A stretch of DNA of 64,000 bases from NCBI GenBank assembly GCA_015698045.1, contig BLAL01000196.1, positions 496,001-560,000 of the forward strand, in the 5' to 3' direction. Shown piece after piece: positions 48,404-59,947 of this stretch; within the stretch, counting starts at the first letter, position 1; every line of letters begins with the position of its first letter. A program made the position numbers and the translations under genes. Under the pieces are notes generated by a model. That model worked only from the letters and a program-made list of their open reading frames with translations, searched no databases and was not told the origin of the DNA. Source of the DNA: Rhizophagus clarus (lineage: Eukaryota > Glomeromycota > Glomeromycetes > Glomerales > Glomeraceae).

Positions 48404-49775
48404 TACGCGCATTATTTATTATTTATTATATACCGAGTTAATCATTAAGCTTCAAATAATATAATGCAAGATAAATATTTTAAAATTTGTTCGTTTTTCC
48501 TATTCTAATATGATCCTGAATTAGGCTATAGGGTTGTAGTTTGTTTTGGGTAGGTTAGATTAGAATTAACAATGGTTGATCAAGTTCAGACTTAAAATAT
48601 CTCCTTTTTTAAAAAAATATTATATCTTTAATTTTAAATAATTTTTGATTATTTTAAAATTTTTCTATACTATATGATTGTTTTTGTTTTTTTAAAAAAA
48701 TTATGTTAAGAATTATATCAATGACTTAATTTGTTATCCATATTGTCCTTTTATGTTATTTACTATTACTTTTACGAGATAGAAAGTGGGATCGACAGAA
48801 GGTTAATTATTGGAAGGAATTGAGGAAAATGATTTGTTTCTCCTGCAGACCAAAAAATTAAAGATATGCATTGCCCCTTGGTATATTTAATCTTTCTAGT
48901 TATACGAAATAATGAAATACTTTTTGAAGTCATGAAGTAAAAAAAGAAAAGTTTGACAAAAAATGTACGAGATAACCGATTTAATTCTATAGCATTCGGA
49001 TAGATTAGTGACGTAACGCATTCGACGATCCGTGTCTTTCATGCAATTCGTCACATTATTGATCTGTTTTATAATCTTTATAATGGACATCTGCTGAGCC
49101 TCTAAATTTAATAGATCCTTATTTTCGGCTCATTCGGGCTTCTAATTCCGACAAGAAATCCTAATCGTACTAAAATAATAAGAGTACATCGATTTTACAT
49201 TCAAGTAAAAAGATCGTTTTTATGCAGATTATCATATTAGGCATCCGTATTCCTTTTTTGCAAACGCGTGAAGCGTTACGGCGATCTATCATGTCATGTT
49301 AGAAATGTTTATCAAGATGTATCATACTAATACTATACTGTCAACTTTTGTGATATTTAGTACTTTATTAGTAGATTATCTTTTTTTTTTTTTTTTTTGA
49401 ATTACCGCAGCAGCATTTTATTTCTTAGATATTGTTACAAATTACAAACAAATAAATGTGTAACTGTACCAGTTATACAAGGTTTCCGCCACACAGACGA
49501 AAATTTATAATGCTTGATTTGGTGAATTATTTCCAAAAATTCACTATTTCAGGAATTCTTGTCCAAAATTTCAATGGCGTCAATGGCGTCTTTTCCTTCA
49601 AATCCTAACTAAAAGACTTACCACCTTAATTGAGCTAAGCCTCATTCAAATTTAGTCAACCCGCGTTTCACAGATTAATTGTAACCGCACTATCGAAATT
49701 GCAGGAAACACAAGACTAACACTTCTTTTTCTCCCATTCTACCAAGTTAATAGTTTTTATCATTGTAATTTTATA
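48404..49775. other. Intergenic region before the CaM kinase
   Basis: 1.4 kb with the RRP15 3' UTR and the kinase promoter. A T-run lies near 49380. An imperfect tandem GGCGTCAATGGCGTC-type repeat occurs near 49576. No gene or tRNA recognised. Confidence 0.45.
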
Positions 49776-51663
49776 ATGTCAAACGTCACTGTCCCTTGCC
49801 AGGTATGTTATTATAACTTAACTTGTTATGTTAGGCTCAAAATTTCAATAAGACCTAATGGAATTCTTATACTTTTGTGGAACTATCGATTTCTAGTATA
49901 AAACTGGTAGAACATTGGGTCAAGGCACTTATGCTGTGGTAAAAGGTTCGTATTTCTATTTGTTCTTTAAGCAATTATTATATGAAATTATTATGGGACT
50001 AGAAATATTTTGGCGCGTTTATATCTGGTGGACACGCCTTTTGTTTTGTCCTACGGGCATGTTTCATATCAAAGCATTTTAATATTTATTTCTTTTTATT
50101 CGCGTTTTATAGAAGCTCAGCATGTATGTAATTTTCATGTCCTTCGTTTGTGCTGTCATAATTAAACATATTGAAGAATATTTTGTGATGGAGTATATTT
50201 ATATTTAAATTATCTGCAAAAAATATATTTTAGATTAAGACGGGACAGTTTTTCGCCGTCAAAATCATCAACAAAAAGCTGATGGAAGGTAGAGAGCATA
50301 TGGTGAGAAATGAAATAAATGTCTTAAAGAAAGTTTCACAGGGCCACAAAAACATCTTAACATTAGTTGATTATTTCGAAACACTAAATAATCGTAAGTG
50401 CTGAAGAAATTTTGTATTCAACATTAGCATAAGTTGATTATGCATAATTTCTTTTTGTTTTTGTATCATAAGATGACTCAATTCATTCCGTTTATTTTAA
50501 TTTTAATTTTTTTTTTTTTTTTCAGTTTATTTAGTTACAGATTGGGCTCGTGGTGGTGAACTCTTTGATCGTATTTTAGCAAAAGGTAGTTACTTTGAAC
50601 GTGACGCAGCTAATCTTGTTAGAAGTATAACAGAAGCTGTTGCATACCTGCATGATAATGGAATCGTTCATAGAGGTGAGTTGATATTATATTTAATCGA
50701 TGATTTTTTTTTTACCCCCTTTTTAAATTATTTAAATTATTTATTTTACGTATAACTTATAGATCTTAAGGTAGCTAAAAAGTTTTTTTTTTTCCTTTCT
50801 CAAGCATTTGATCCTCCTTTTTTTTCGTTCTGCAACTAATTACCAACCCATATTATTTTAATAGCCAGAAAATCTTCTTTTTAAAACTGAGGATGAAGAT
50901 TCCGATCTCCTTATTGCTGATTTTGGACTTTCCCGGATTATTGATTCGGAAAAATTCCATGTTCTTACCACTACATGTGGTACACCTGGTTATATGGTAA
51001 TACTCAATTGTTTTTATTAGATTTATATTGGATTTTATGACTTATTAGTGTCATATTATAATGACTTTTTAGGCGCCCGAGATTTTTAATAAATCCGGTC
51101 ATGGTAAACCGGTAGATTTATGGGCTATTGGTGTAATTACATATTTTTTATTGTGCGGCTACACGCCATTTGATAGAGAAAGCGCAAAAGAAGAGATGCT
51201 TGCTATTCTCAACGCTGACTATAAATTTGATCAAGAATACTGGGAAGGGATTAGCGATACTGGTAAATTTTAAATTTAAGAAAAATTTACCAGTGAATCT
51301 TGAATTATATTAAAATTAAATATTTCCTTTTATTGTATCGTATCCATCGTGTCTATAGCAAAAGATTTTATCAATAGATTATTAACTGTCCATCCTCTCA
51401 GTCGCCTTACCGCTCATCAAGCTTTGTCTCATCCATGGCTTACCGAACCATTGGCAAGCCCAGTTGGTGAACGGCCAAATATATTGAACAATGTTAGAGA
51501 TAATTTCAATGCTCGTAAAACATTCAAGAAGGCTGTCGATGCAGTTAAAGCTATTAATAGCCTCAGAAGTCATTCAAGAAGTTCAAGCCTTGCTAACTTG
51601 TTAGAAGCATCAAGATCTGAAGCAGATGAAGATGTTCAGCAAGTTTTGTATGTTGAGCATTAA
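49776..51663 (+). CDS. CMK1: Calmodulin-dependent protein kinase (CMK1 type)
   Basis: Ser/Thr kinase of the CaMK group. Nine exons (49776-49802, 49897-49945, 50113-50123, 50234-50393, 50526-50675, 50763-50770, 50865-50996, 51073-51262, 51359-51663) sum to 343 residues. Motifs: glycine loop TLGQGTYAVVK, lysine AVKIINKK, YLVTDWARGGELFDRI, catalytic loop HRDLKPENLLF, IADFGLSR, TTTCGTPGYMAPE, VDLWAIGVITYFLLCGYTPF, RLTAHQALSHPWL. The C-terminal NARKTFKKAVDAVKAINSLR matches the CaM-binding/autoinhibitory helix of fungal Cmk proteins. Exons 3 and 6 are micro-exons of 11 and 8 nt; the 8-nt one supplies the D-L-K of the catalytic loop. The T in TTTCGTPGY is the position CaMKK-like kinases phosphorylate. 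Confidence 0.94.
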
Positions 51664-52183
51664 GGATATTGTGTATATTAAATTTTGGGAACATGTTTGG
51701 GTACATTTATTGGCTTTATACTTTTTTGGTTGTATTTATTTTCAATTTTTGGTTCATCTATTATTTATTTGGTAAATATTCGATTTGGTAGAAAGATCAT
51801 TTGTGTAATAATGAAAATCTGTATGTAAACAATAATCTTCTCATTTATTTATTTATACATTATTTTGTTCCTTCTTTGTTGTATAAATTGAAAAGAATGA
51901 AACATATTTTTATTTTTTTTTGGAAACATTTAAATTAACAAGAAATCAATTAAACCTTAATGTTTTTAAAACTAAACATGAAACTTATTTCGTAGCACAG
52001 ATTATTTATCGTAATACATTAATTAAAATTGGTTAAATTGTTAATTTTTCTAATTACTGTAGGTGATTTATTTTTAAGATAAAGGGGTAAACAAGGGAAT
52101 GAGTCAGAGTATAAATTTTTTTTCTCATTTTTCAAATTTACGATACAATTTTTTGTTAGTTCTTTGACGTAAAGCTTTTAATT
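51664..52183. other. Spacer CaM kinase to 5-alpha-reductase-like gene
   Basis: 520 bp of A/T-rich DNA; kinase 3' UTR and next promoter. Nothing else seen. Confidence 0.5.
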
Positions 52184-53201
52184 ATGGACGAATTCATTAA
52201 TTTTCGATCATTCATCATACCAAAAGAATATGAGGAGGAATTTTATAATAATATTTTAACATTATATTGTTATATTCCAATTATTTTTTTTGTCTTCTTG
52301 CTTTTTTTCGAGGCATATTATGGCAAGTTTATTTATTCATTACCTTTTTTTTTTTCTTTGTTAGTTTCTTTATTAACAAAAATAAAAAAAAAATTTCTTT
52401 ATAATATAAATAGGAAAATTTCATACAAAGAAATTTGGTTTTTTAAATTTACCGGGAAAATTAGGATGGTTTCTAATGGAATTGTTTTCGCCAGGAACAT
52501 TCCTTTATAGTTTCTTAGCGCCATCTCCATTTAACGATCATGACGATGGATTTTCTATTACCTCATCATCTTATACTACCACTCAGAAAATTCTTGCATC
52601 ATTATTTTTAATTCATTATGCTAATCGGTCAATCCTTTATGCTTATAGAGCACCAAGTATTGCTCCGATCAATCTAATGGTATTTACAAGCGCGATATTA
52701 TTTAACCTAATTAATGGTTATAGTCTTGCCAGATGGATTTCAGTATTTGGTAATTATCCTGAAGAAAAATATAAAGAACCAACATTTATTTTAGGTGTCA
52801 TTATCTTTTTTATTGGAATGTGGATAAATGTTGTACATGATAATATTTTATTTGAATTAAGAAGAAAAAATTCTTCTAAAGTTTCATTAGAAAAAAAATT
52901 CGATATCAAAGATGATGATAATCAATCTAATAGTAATAATTCTGTGAATGATATTAGGAAGAGATATTTTATTCCAAATGAAAAATTATATAATTATATA
53001 TGTTGTCCAAGTTATCTTGGTGAAACTATTGAATGGACTGGATTTGCTATCGCTTGTTGGTATAGTTTACCCGCATTATTATTCGCTTTGACAACTCCTG
53101 CGAATTTATTTCCCAGAGCAAGACAAACCTTAAAATGGTATAGAGAAAATTTTAAAGAATATCCAAAAGAAAGAAAAGCTATTATTCCTTTTGTTTGGTG
53201 A
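52184..53201 (+). CDS. Steroid 5-alpha-reductase-like membrane enzyme
   Basis: SRD5A/DET2-type NADPH-dependent double-bond reductase of the ER membrane. Two exons (52184-52322, 52414-53201) sum to 308 residues. The intron has a GC donor in perfect context (TATG/GCAAGT) and acceptor AAATAG; only this junction links the first transmembrane segment (PIIFFVFLLFFEAYY) to GKFHTKKFGFLNLPGKLGWFL. Family strings: GWFLMELFSP, IHYANRSILYAYRAPS, FNLINGYSLARW, GMWINVVHDNIL, and the C-terminal catalytic block CPSYLGETIEWTGFAIAC, ANLFPRARQTLKWYRENF, YPKERKAIIPFVW. The E in LGETIEW and the final R-K-A-I-P-F are conserved in SRD5A1/2. In a fungus the substrate is unknown: a sterol or fatty-enoyl intermediate is possible. 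It is closer to SRD5A1/2 than to polyprenol reductase (SRD5A3/DFG10). Confidence 0.92.
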
Positions 53202-53658
53202 ATACTCTTAAAGTAATATCACTATTATTTTTTCTTTGAAACAATGTATAACGCAAAATAAATAAATAAATTACTAGCACATATATATATATATAGTTTT
53301 TTTAACTGAAAACTCTGAAAACTGTGAAAAATTAAAATGAATTTACTAAAATAAAAAGAATTATAGTTAATTAAATTAGGACTGGAGAAGCTAGGTTTGC
53401 TTCCTTAATCCAATTGATTGTTAATTTATTATTCCAAAATTGAGGTGACTATACTCGAAATCTTATTTGATGGACATTACCCACAGGTTAGATCATGATA
53501 CACACTGAATTCACCAAATATTATGGATTTTTTTATTATAACTTTTATTAAAATTTTCACTAAATTCTTTATTTGTGGATGTAAAAACACAATTGCACAA
53601 AAAATCAATAAAATAAAAATAAAATTAAATTAAAAGAATATCCCTTCCTTGTTATTAT
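53202..53658. other. Tail-to-tail spacer
   Basis: 457 bp between convergent stops. Contains a short TA repeat near 53281-53295. No gene seen. Confidence 0.5.
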
Positions 53659-55405
53659 CTACTCCTTTAAATCATTGAAACCAAAAACTTTTAAACCAAT
53701 ATAATTTTTTTGATCCTGAATCCCTTCTTCATCACCGGCAAATGCTAATAGATAACCTTTTGGATGCCATGCTACAGAATTAGTTGCAGCCATAGTCTTA
53801 ATTCTGTAAACAGTTTTGCCAGTCTCTACATTTGACTATACAATCACAAAGCAGATTAATAAATGCAAAAAAATATATACATATATATTAAGCGATTAAC
53901 AACTTACAACAATAATGTGCTCATCTTCAGAAGCTGCTGCTAAATAAACTCCATCATGAGTAAAACTGATTGTTCGCACTGGGAATCTATTAAAAAAAAG
54001 TTATTATACATATATTTATTTATTTATTTATAATTATCGATTTTCAAGACAAATTTATGATGACTTACTCTAATTCTTTAAACGACCTTAGACAGACGCA
54101 TTCTTCAAGATCCCACAATGTAACCAGAGCGTCAGCTCCCCCAGCAGCTACATATCTGCAAGTAAAAATTAATATTACGCAATAATTACTTAAAACGTCA
54201 AAAATATTTATATATTATAATTATCATGGGCTTACCGTTTTTTTGGATCAAAATCAATACAATAACAATTTGCAGTATGACCTCTAAGCACATGGACTGG
54301 CTGTAATGAGGGCCATTTCAATATTTTAATAGCTCCAGAACCAGTTGTTAAAAAGAACAACGAACAATCATGGTTCCAACTAATTTCATTGATCTTTAAA
54401 ATAGGAAACAATTTGTTAATAATGAATCGAGAAAATTAAAGCCAAATAATATCAAAGTCTATTATACTACCTCATCTCTTATATCATCACCTTCTGCATA
54501 AGTTTTAACTATACCTGGTGATGGTTTATGTCTTGGATCGATGAATGAAATCTTGTCGTCCTTTCAGAATTTTTGAATTAAGATAGCAAAGTTTAATGAT
54601 AATAAAATTAAAATTATAATAATTTTTAACCAACCTTATCACCAACTGCAACCATTGAACCGTCCCAACTCCAGCTGATATTTATATTCTCTCCGTCGGT
54701 CTTTACGACGTGCGTACATCGCTTTACATCTAAATTTCATTATTATATAGGTTAAAATATTTATATTTTTTCAAAAATCATTTATAATAGAATACAAACC
54801 GCGTGTATCCCAGAATCTAACTGTCTTATCGGTCGAAGCTGTTGCTAGCTCGTGCGGTGATTGAGGACTCCAACAAAGTTGATCTACACTTTCTTCGTGT
54901 CCGAGTAACTTGATGGAATATTTTATGTCTTCCTATAAAGTTTCGATACAATAAACCATTATTAGTAAAAAAATCCATAGAAATTAAGATATAACAATTT
55001 TAAGAACATGTATTACTTGATCCGCTTCCCATAATCTCACAGTTTTATCAACGGAACCGCTTGCAAGTTTTCGACCGTCGCAATTCCAAGCTACTGTCCG
55101 TACTGTCTTTATATGGCCATTTAGGAGTTTGGTTCTACATTTTGCGAAGTATTCTTCTGGCTTTTTATATAGCCATATGTGGATAGAATGATTCTCGTTC
55201 AGATTTATTATATTATTTGTTGTAGTTGGATAAAACCAAAACGGCGATCCAACACATCCTATCCAGAATTTCTTACAGATTCGTTTCCCGAAGGACCTTG
55301 TGGTACTGGCTTTCTGGGCACTTTTTTCGACGACGACGACGGTGGTTGTGGAAGTGGTGCCATGTGATTATAATAATTATTAAAAAGTGTATTTCCGTAA
55401 ACCAT
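53659..55405 (-). CDS. THOC3: THO complex subunit 3 (TEX1/THOC3), WD40
   Basis: WD40 beta-propeller of the THO/TREX complex coupling transcription to mRNA export. About ten exons; the first (55277-55405) encodes MVYGNTLFNNYYNH and a P/S/K-rich tail, the next begins PEEYFAKCRTKLLNGH. WD-repeat strings in order: VRTVAWNCDGRKLASGSVDKTVRLW, ESVDQLCWSPQSPH ... ASTDKTVRFWDTR, GENINISWSWDGSMVAVGDK, VNEISW-like INEISWNHDCSLFFL, VHVLRGHTANCYCIDFDP, ADALVTLWDLEE, RFPVRTISFTHDGVYLAAASEDEH, TNSVAWHPKGYLLAFAGD. These match human THOC3 repeat by repeat (for instance GENINICWSPDG and NEISWNNDNNMFFLT). The first in-frame ATG is 55405; an ATG after it (MAPLPQP) is a possible alternative. Confidence 0.93.
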
Positions 55406-55911
55406 TTTTGAAGTTTTTGTATCAAGTTTCAGAACGGCCAAAAATGGCTGCAGGTCATGATTATTTATATAAATTATGTCGTTAATTTACACATACTATT
55501 CCATTTTTGGAATCGGTAAGGATAAGTTGGAGGCAAAATAGTAAAAATTTTTCACACTCGGAGTTTGATTTTTATATTTAGCATATACAAAGATACAAAG
55601 ATAACGCAACAAACAAGCGGAGGTAACAATATCTAGGGGGAAGTGGAATTAAATATATGGCTAAGCCTATGAAGCATCGTTAATAAACTCATAAGCTTCA
55701 AGTTAGCGTAAATTTGTTAATCTTTTATTGGACTTCATGCGCGTTACAATTTGTTGAATCAATTGTTAAAATTTGGCTTATGAAGTCAAATTATATGACA
55801 AATAATAAACACATTCTTCTTTATGTTTTATATATAAGTTATATTAGTCAAAAAAGGTTGACATTGTACATTGATTTTGTATATATAAAAAAGTTCAAAT
55901 AAATAAATAAA
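55406..55911. other. Spacer THOC3 / alpha-beta hydrolase
   Basis: 506 bp holding the THOC3 promoter and the hydrolase 3' flank. The ORF at 55714-55902 has no support. Nothing else seen. Confidence 0.5.
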
Positions 55912-58087
55912 TTAATCAGAAAAATCATTTTCTTTCGATACCCATGCATAATCTCCATTTCCTTCTTCGGAATGGATGTGGTTTAACCATTGCTCAACGC
56001 CAATAGCTTGGTAATGTGACCGAGGTGAAGAGAAAAGATTATAGACATGATGTCCTCCCTAAACAAAACGAAAATTTAAATAAAAGGTTTAACAAAAAAT
56101 TGAATTAATGAAATAACAATTTACCGGAATTGGGATAAATTGAATTTCGGCTTTACATTCTAGAATTATTAACCGGTTAAAAAATTAGAGATGAAAAATT
56201 AATTATAAAAACAGAAACGAATCATCAAATTAATTACTTTTCTTAAATTCATCAACGAAAATACTGGATGATTTGAAGGGTACTGATGTATCACGATCGC
56301 CACTAAAATTTGGTAATCATATAATCGCAATCAGAAATTTTATTTTTTTAAAAAGACTAGTGTAAATTCAAAACTCACTGAAACACCAAAAATGGAACTG
56401 AATCATCCTTGATAAGGTGTAGTGGCGAATGTTCTTTCAAAAGTGGAATATCTTTTGTTTGTCGTCCTGCAATTTTCTTTGAAAAGTAATCTGAGATCCA
56501 TGAATTCTGCTCGTCTGCAAGATCTGTAATAGCGTTAATCAAGACACAAGCTTTTACAGATGTGTCAACATCTCCGAAACCAGGTTGATATTCTTGCTTG
56601 TTTGGTGTGAGCGCAAGCACCGCGGCAATCTGGCCTCCCGCGTCATCACCTTTATAAAATTTTTGTCGGATAACAAAATAAATACATTGGACGAAAACAC
56701 AATAAGGTATTTAGAAATTAGAAATTACCTGCTACCGCTATAAACTTTGGATCACCACCAAAATGTTCGATATTTTGTTTGACCCAGCGCAGAGCTCGTT
56801 TAGCATCGATCAATTGAGATGGATAGGAAGATGTTGGTGCAAGTCTGTAATTTATAGATACAACCACCTAATGAAAGAAATACATTTTAACATTCTATAA
56901 TAAAAGTTCATTTTCAACAAAATTTAATACACTTACCCAACCAACTTCCGCTAAATGACGTATCAATGGATATGGAGATGCTTTATCTCCCCTTATCCAT
57001 TCACCTCCATGAATATACATCTAGTGATCAGTTTTTGATAGCAATTAATTATCGAAATCTGAATAAATTCAGAAAAATAGAGTATGAAGATTTATGAATT
57101 TACTTACGAAAACAGGTTTCGGAGCAGATCTGGATATATCTTTGCGGGCATAGACATCTAATGTTAAATAATTTACTTGCTCAAAAGACTCCTTCATCGC
57201 TTCAGATTTCTCTGAATGATTAGCATAACTAACTGAAAATAGAATGGTAAATGGTATAAACAAAATTTCGACAAATAACATCATTAAATCAAATGTGAAT
57301 ATAACTGTAGAACTTACTATCTGCATATTGGAAAACGTTTTGAGGAACAAAACGCGGATTCGCCATTCTTTGCCAAAAAGTTTCACTAAAATTTTTGTTC
57401 CAAGATCATTATAAGCTACTAATACATATATTTAGCGAATACTTGATATAAGTACCTTGTAAATGTTGGTAACTCTCTTTGATCTGAATATGATTTAATA
57501 GCTTGTTCAATGGCACGTCTTGCTTCATCTGCGTCAATGAAAATGACGACGAGTCTTTTTATAACAAAATAGTATAAGTCATCAAATAATAGATTCAACC
57601 TACATAAGAACTAATTGACTTAAAACCTTTAACACACCCAATCATATTTAGGATATCAACTATGTAAAAAAGTTGTGGAATAATCCCTTCTGTATATGCG
57701 AATTAGATAAAAAGAAAATGAAGATTGCAATAAAAATGGTAAATAAAATTATTAAATTTTCATGAATTTAAGAATCATGGACTTTGTCATAAACTTACTG
57801 AAAACCCCTAGCATCGAGGCAATAATGATAAGAACAATTTTGAGGACTATAACAGGCAAGGGCCATTCAGAGATTAACGAGAGTCCAAGAACAACAAGGT
57901 ACTGTAGTCGAGGTACCACAGGTATTCTTCCTTCAACACTCGCATAAGTAAGGCCAGCAAAGAGAAGTACAAACGTATAGTAAATGATCGCAAAAACCAT
58001 GGTTTGAATTTGTAGAATAGCAAAAAGCGTGAGATGTGTATTTATTACGTGTGATGAGGATCCGTGCGACTGCGGACATTTTAACAT
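55912..58087 (-). CDS. Membrane-anchored alpha/beta hydrolase with Asp at the nucleophile
   Basis: The N-terminal ~110 residues carry two or three hydrophobic segments (IIYYTFVLLFAGLTYAS; YLVVLGLSLIS; VIVLKIVLIIIASMLGVF), and then an esterase/lipase domain of the HSL/isoprenylcysteine-methylesterase style. Domain strings: LDVYARKD, oxyanion loop MYIHGGEWIRGDK, VVSINYRLAP, SYPSQLIDAKRALRWVKQNI, FGGDPKFIAVAGDDAGGQIAAVLAL, PFLVFHGDRDTSVPF, PGGHHVYNLF. The acid D and the base H of the triad are visible, but the nucleophile elbow is G-D-D-A-G-G where the family has G-x-S-A-G-G. The elbow is split by an intron (G/GT). Several exons, about 470 residues. Head-to-head with the UBAP1-like gene (183 bp). 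Substrate unknown. Confidence 0.85.
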
Positions 58088-58270
58088 ATATTTTCACGTT
58101 CCAAATTCTACTTGATTGGTCGAAACAATGATTTGAGTGTAAAAACTTTACTTTTGAATTATAATTTAACTATTCACGTGATAATCGAATCTTGCATCAC
58201 TCCAAATGCGTTACTGAGATTGAGGATCCCAGACTCCCAGTATTTAAAGTTTCTTTTTCCCTCTCTTGTG
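58088..58270. promoter_or_regulatory. Shared 183-bp promoter, hydrolase and UBAP1-like gene
   Basis: Whole space between divergent ATGs (58087 minus, 58271 plus). No clear TATA. It must carry both promoters. Confidence 0.45.
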
Positions 58271-59718
58271 ATGGCACATTCGATTTATTCTGCGGTTGAA
58301 GACGTTCCTCTTATTTTAGCTCCACAATTTTCCGTTTTACAACCTGTAAGCTTAAGTGATTTACGTTTGCTAGTGTTATTTTGAAGAATCCTTTAACGAA
58401 TTTTTATACAATTTTATTAGATAACATTACCTCAGGATTTTAACCTTGATCTTCCTCAAATAGCAAGTATTAAAATAGTATTTACATTGTTGTTCTTAAT
58501 TCTTTAATGGTCATTTATAACTTTATTATCTCTATTAATTTACTATTTTATGGTAGAAAAATCATGATTTTCAATTAGAACGACAAATTATTGCAGAATC
58601 TGAAAGGTATAAACAAGAGAATGCTACGATAACGCAACTTCGTAATCAAAAATTACAGGCGCTCCAAGAAGAACGGATTCGTAAACAAAAAGAAGAAGCT
58701 AGAAAAATAGCTCCCGGATTTTTGGATACAAATTTGAGAATTTTAACACCAGTTCCAGCAAATAATACACAGAGAAAGACTAGCCAACAGTCAGAGAACG
58801 GAAATAATATAAATGCTGTTAGCGAAAATATTATAGATGAACAGAAAGTACATGTACGATCAGCTTCGGATGATATGGTATTGCATGGGAAGATGAAATC
58901 AGAGGAGGGAGATGAGGTAAATAAAGTTGTGGCATTTTATATCGGCTACAAGTTCTATTATTTCCATGGGAAATAAAGAGTTCAAACTTTATGAATCAAA
59001 AATTTTTTTGTATACTAAATATTTACTTATTGTTTTTAATCATTATGAATTGTTTTAGACTAAACCAGCGAAATCCTTCTTTTTGGAGTTTGAGGATCCT
59101 CCTAAAAAACCTTGGGAACAACAAAACGTAATTCAAGATGACATATCAATTTTGATTGGGTCACCAATACCGTCTAATGAAGCTAACAAGTTTGTTGTGA
59201 ATGGAAGTGTAACTGGATCTTCTAATTTTTTAGGAACCTCCGTCAATCATGATATGATGGTTACTAACCAAAACCATCCAAGGTCATTTCATGCGTCACC
59301 ACTCCTTCAACCTTCTGTAGGAACACCGATACCATCTCAACTACCCAATCAGACTTTTGCTTTGAGCAATCCTGACCTTCTCTCAAAAAATCTTGCCAAT
59401 TTACAGATTTCTCAAAATACACCTATAAATGTTCATAATAATACGACTTCATCCATTAAAAGTTATTCGGCCCCATCATCCAGTCAAGAGCGTCGTCCTT
59501 TACATCAACCGTATTCTACCCCTCCGATTCCTCCGAAGGAGGTGTTGCCAACATCATCATCCTCTTCTAAGAATGAGGAAAATGATAACGATGAAAATTC
59601 TGATTTAATAAACAAATTTATTAATATGGGATTCACAAAAGAACAGGCTATTGACGCGTTAGTAAGGCATGATTACGACCTTCACAAGGCAACTAATTAT
59701 TTATTAGATTTACAATAA
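58271..59718 (+). CDS. UBAP1: UBAP1-like ESCRT-I subunit (UMA-like + UBA)
   Basis: Endosomal sorting protein linking ubiquitinated cargo to ESCRT-I. Four exons (58271-58345, 58421-58477, 58557-58916, 59059-59718) sum to 383 residues. The N-terminal UMA-like motif reads DVPLILAPQFSVLQPITLPQDFNLDL, the same order as the animal UBAP1 motif DVPFKISDKF...V.LP..F.L. Then comes a charged helix HDFQLERQIIAESERYKQEN, matching YDFSLEKKTIEWAEEIKK in UBAP1. A middle FLEFEDPPKKPWEQ parallels the FECEEDPFD segment. The middle is disordered S/P/N. The last 45 residues are a clear UBA domain (INKFINMGFTKEQAIDALVRHD, HKATNYLLD). Animal UBAP1 has a SOUBA pair; here only one UBA is seen. Alternative: an unrelated UBA adaptor, though the UMA match argues against it. 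Confidence 0.75.
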
Positions 59719-59947
59719 TTTCTTAATATTATAATGAAAAGAATTTTGAAGAATTTAAAATAAACGTTTATATAGGTTATAGTTTATTAACAATTCAGTG
59801 ATACAAAAAAAGTAGTGACGTAAATCATTAATTTCATTTGATGTTACACAACATGTAATTTATAAGTAATTTTCAAATCGCTAAACAATTTGAACAATTT
59901 GTTCTATCATCTTTTGTTATCGTTTTGCGCGTTTTTATTAATGAATT

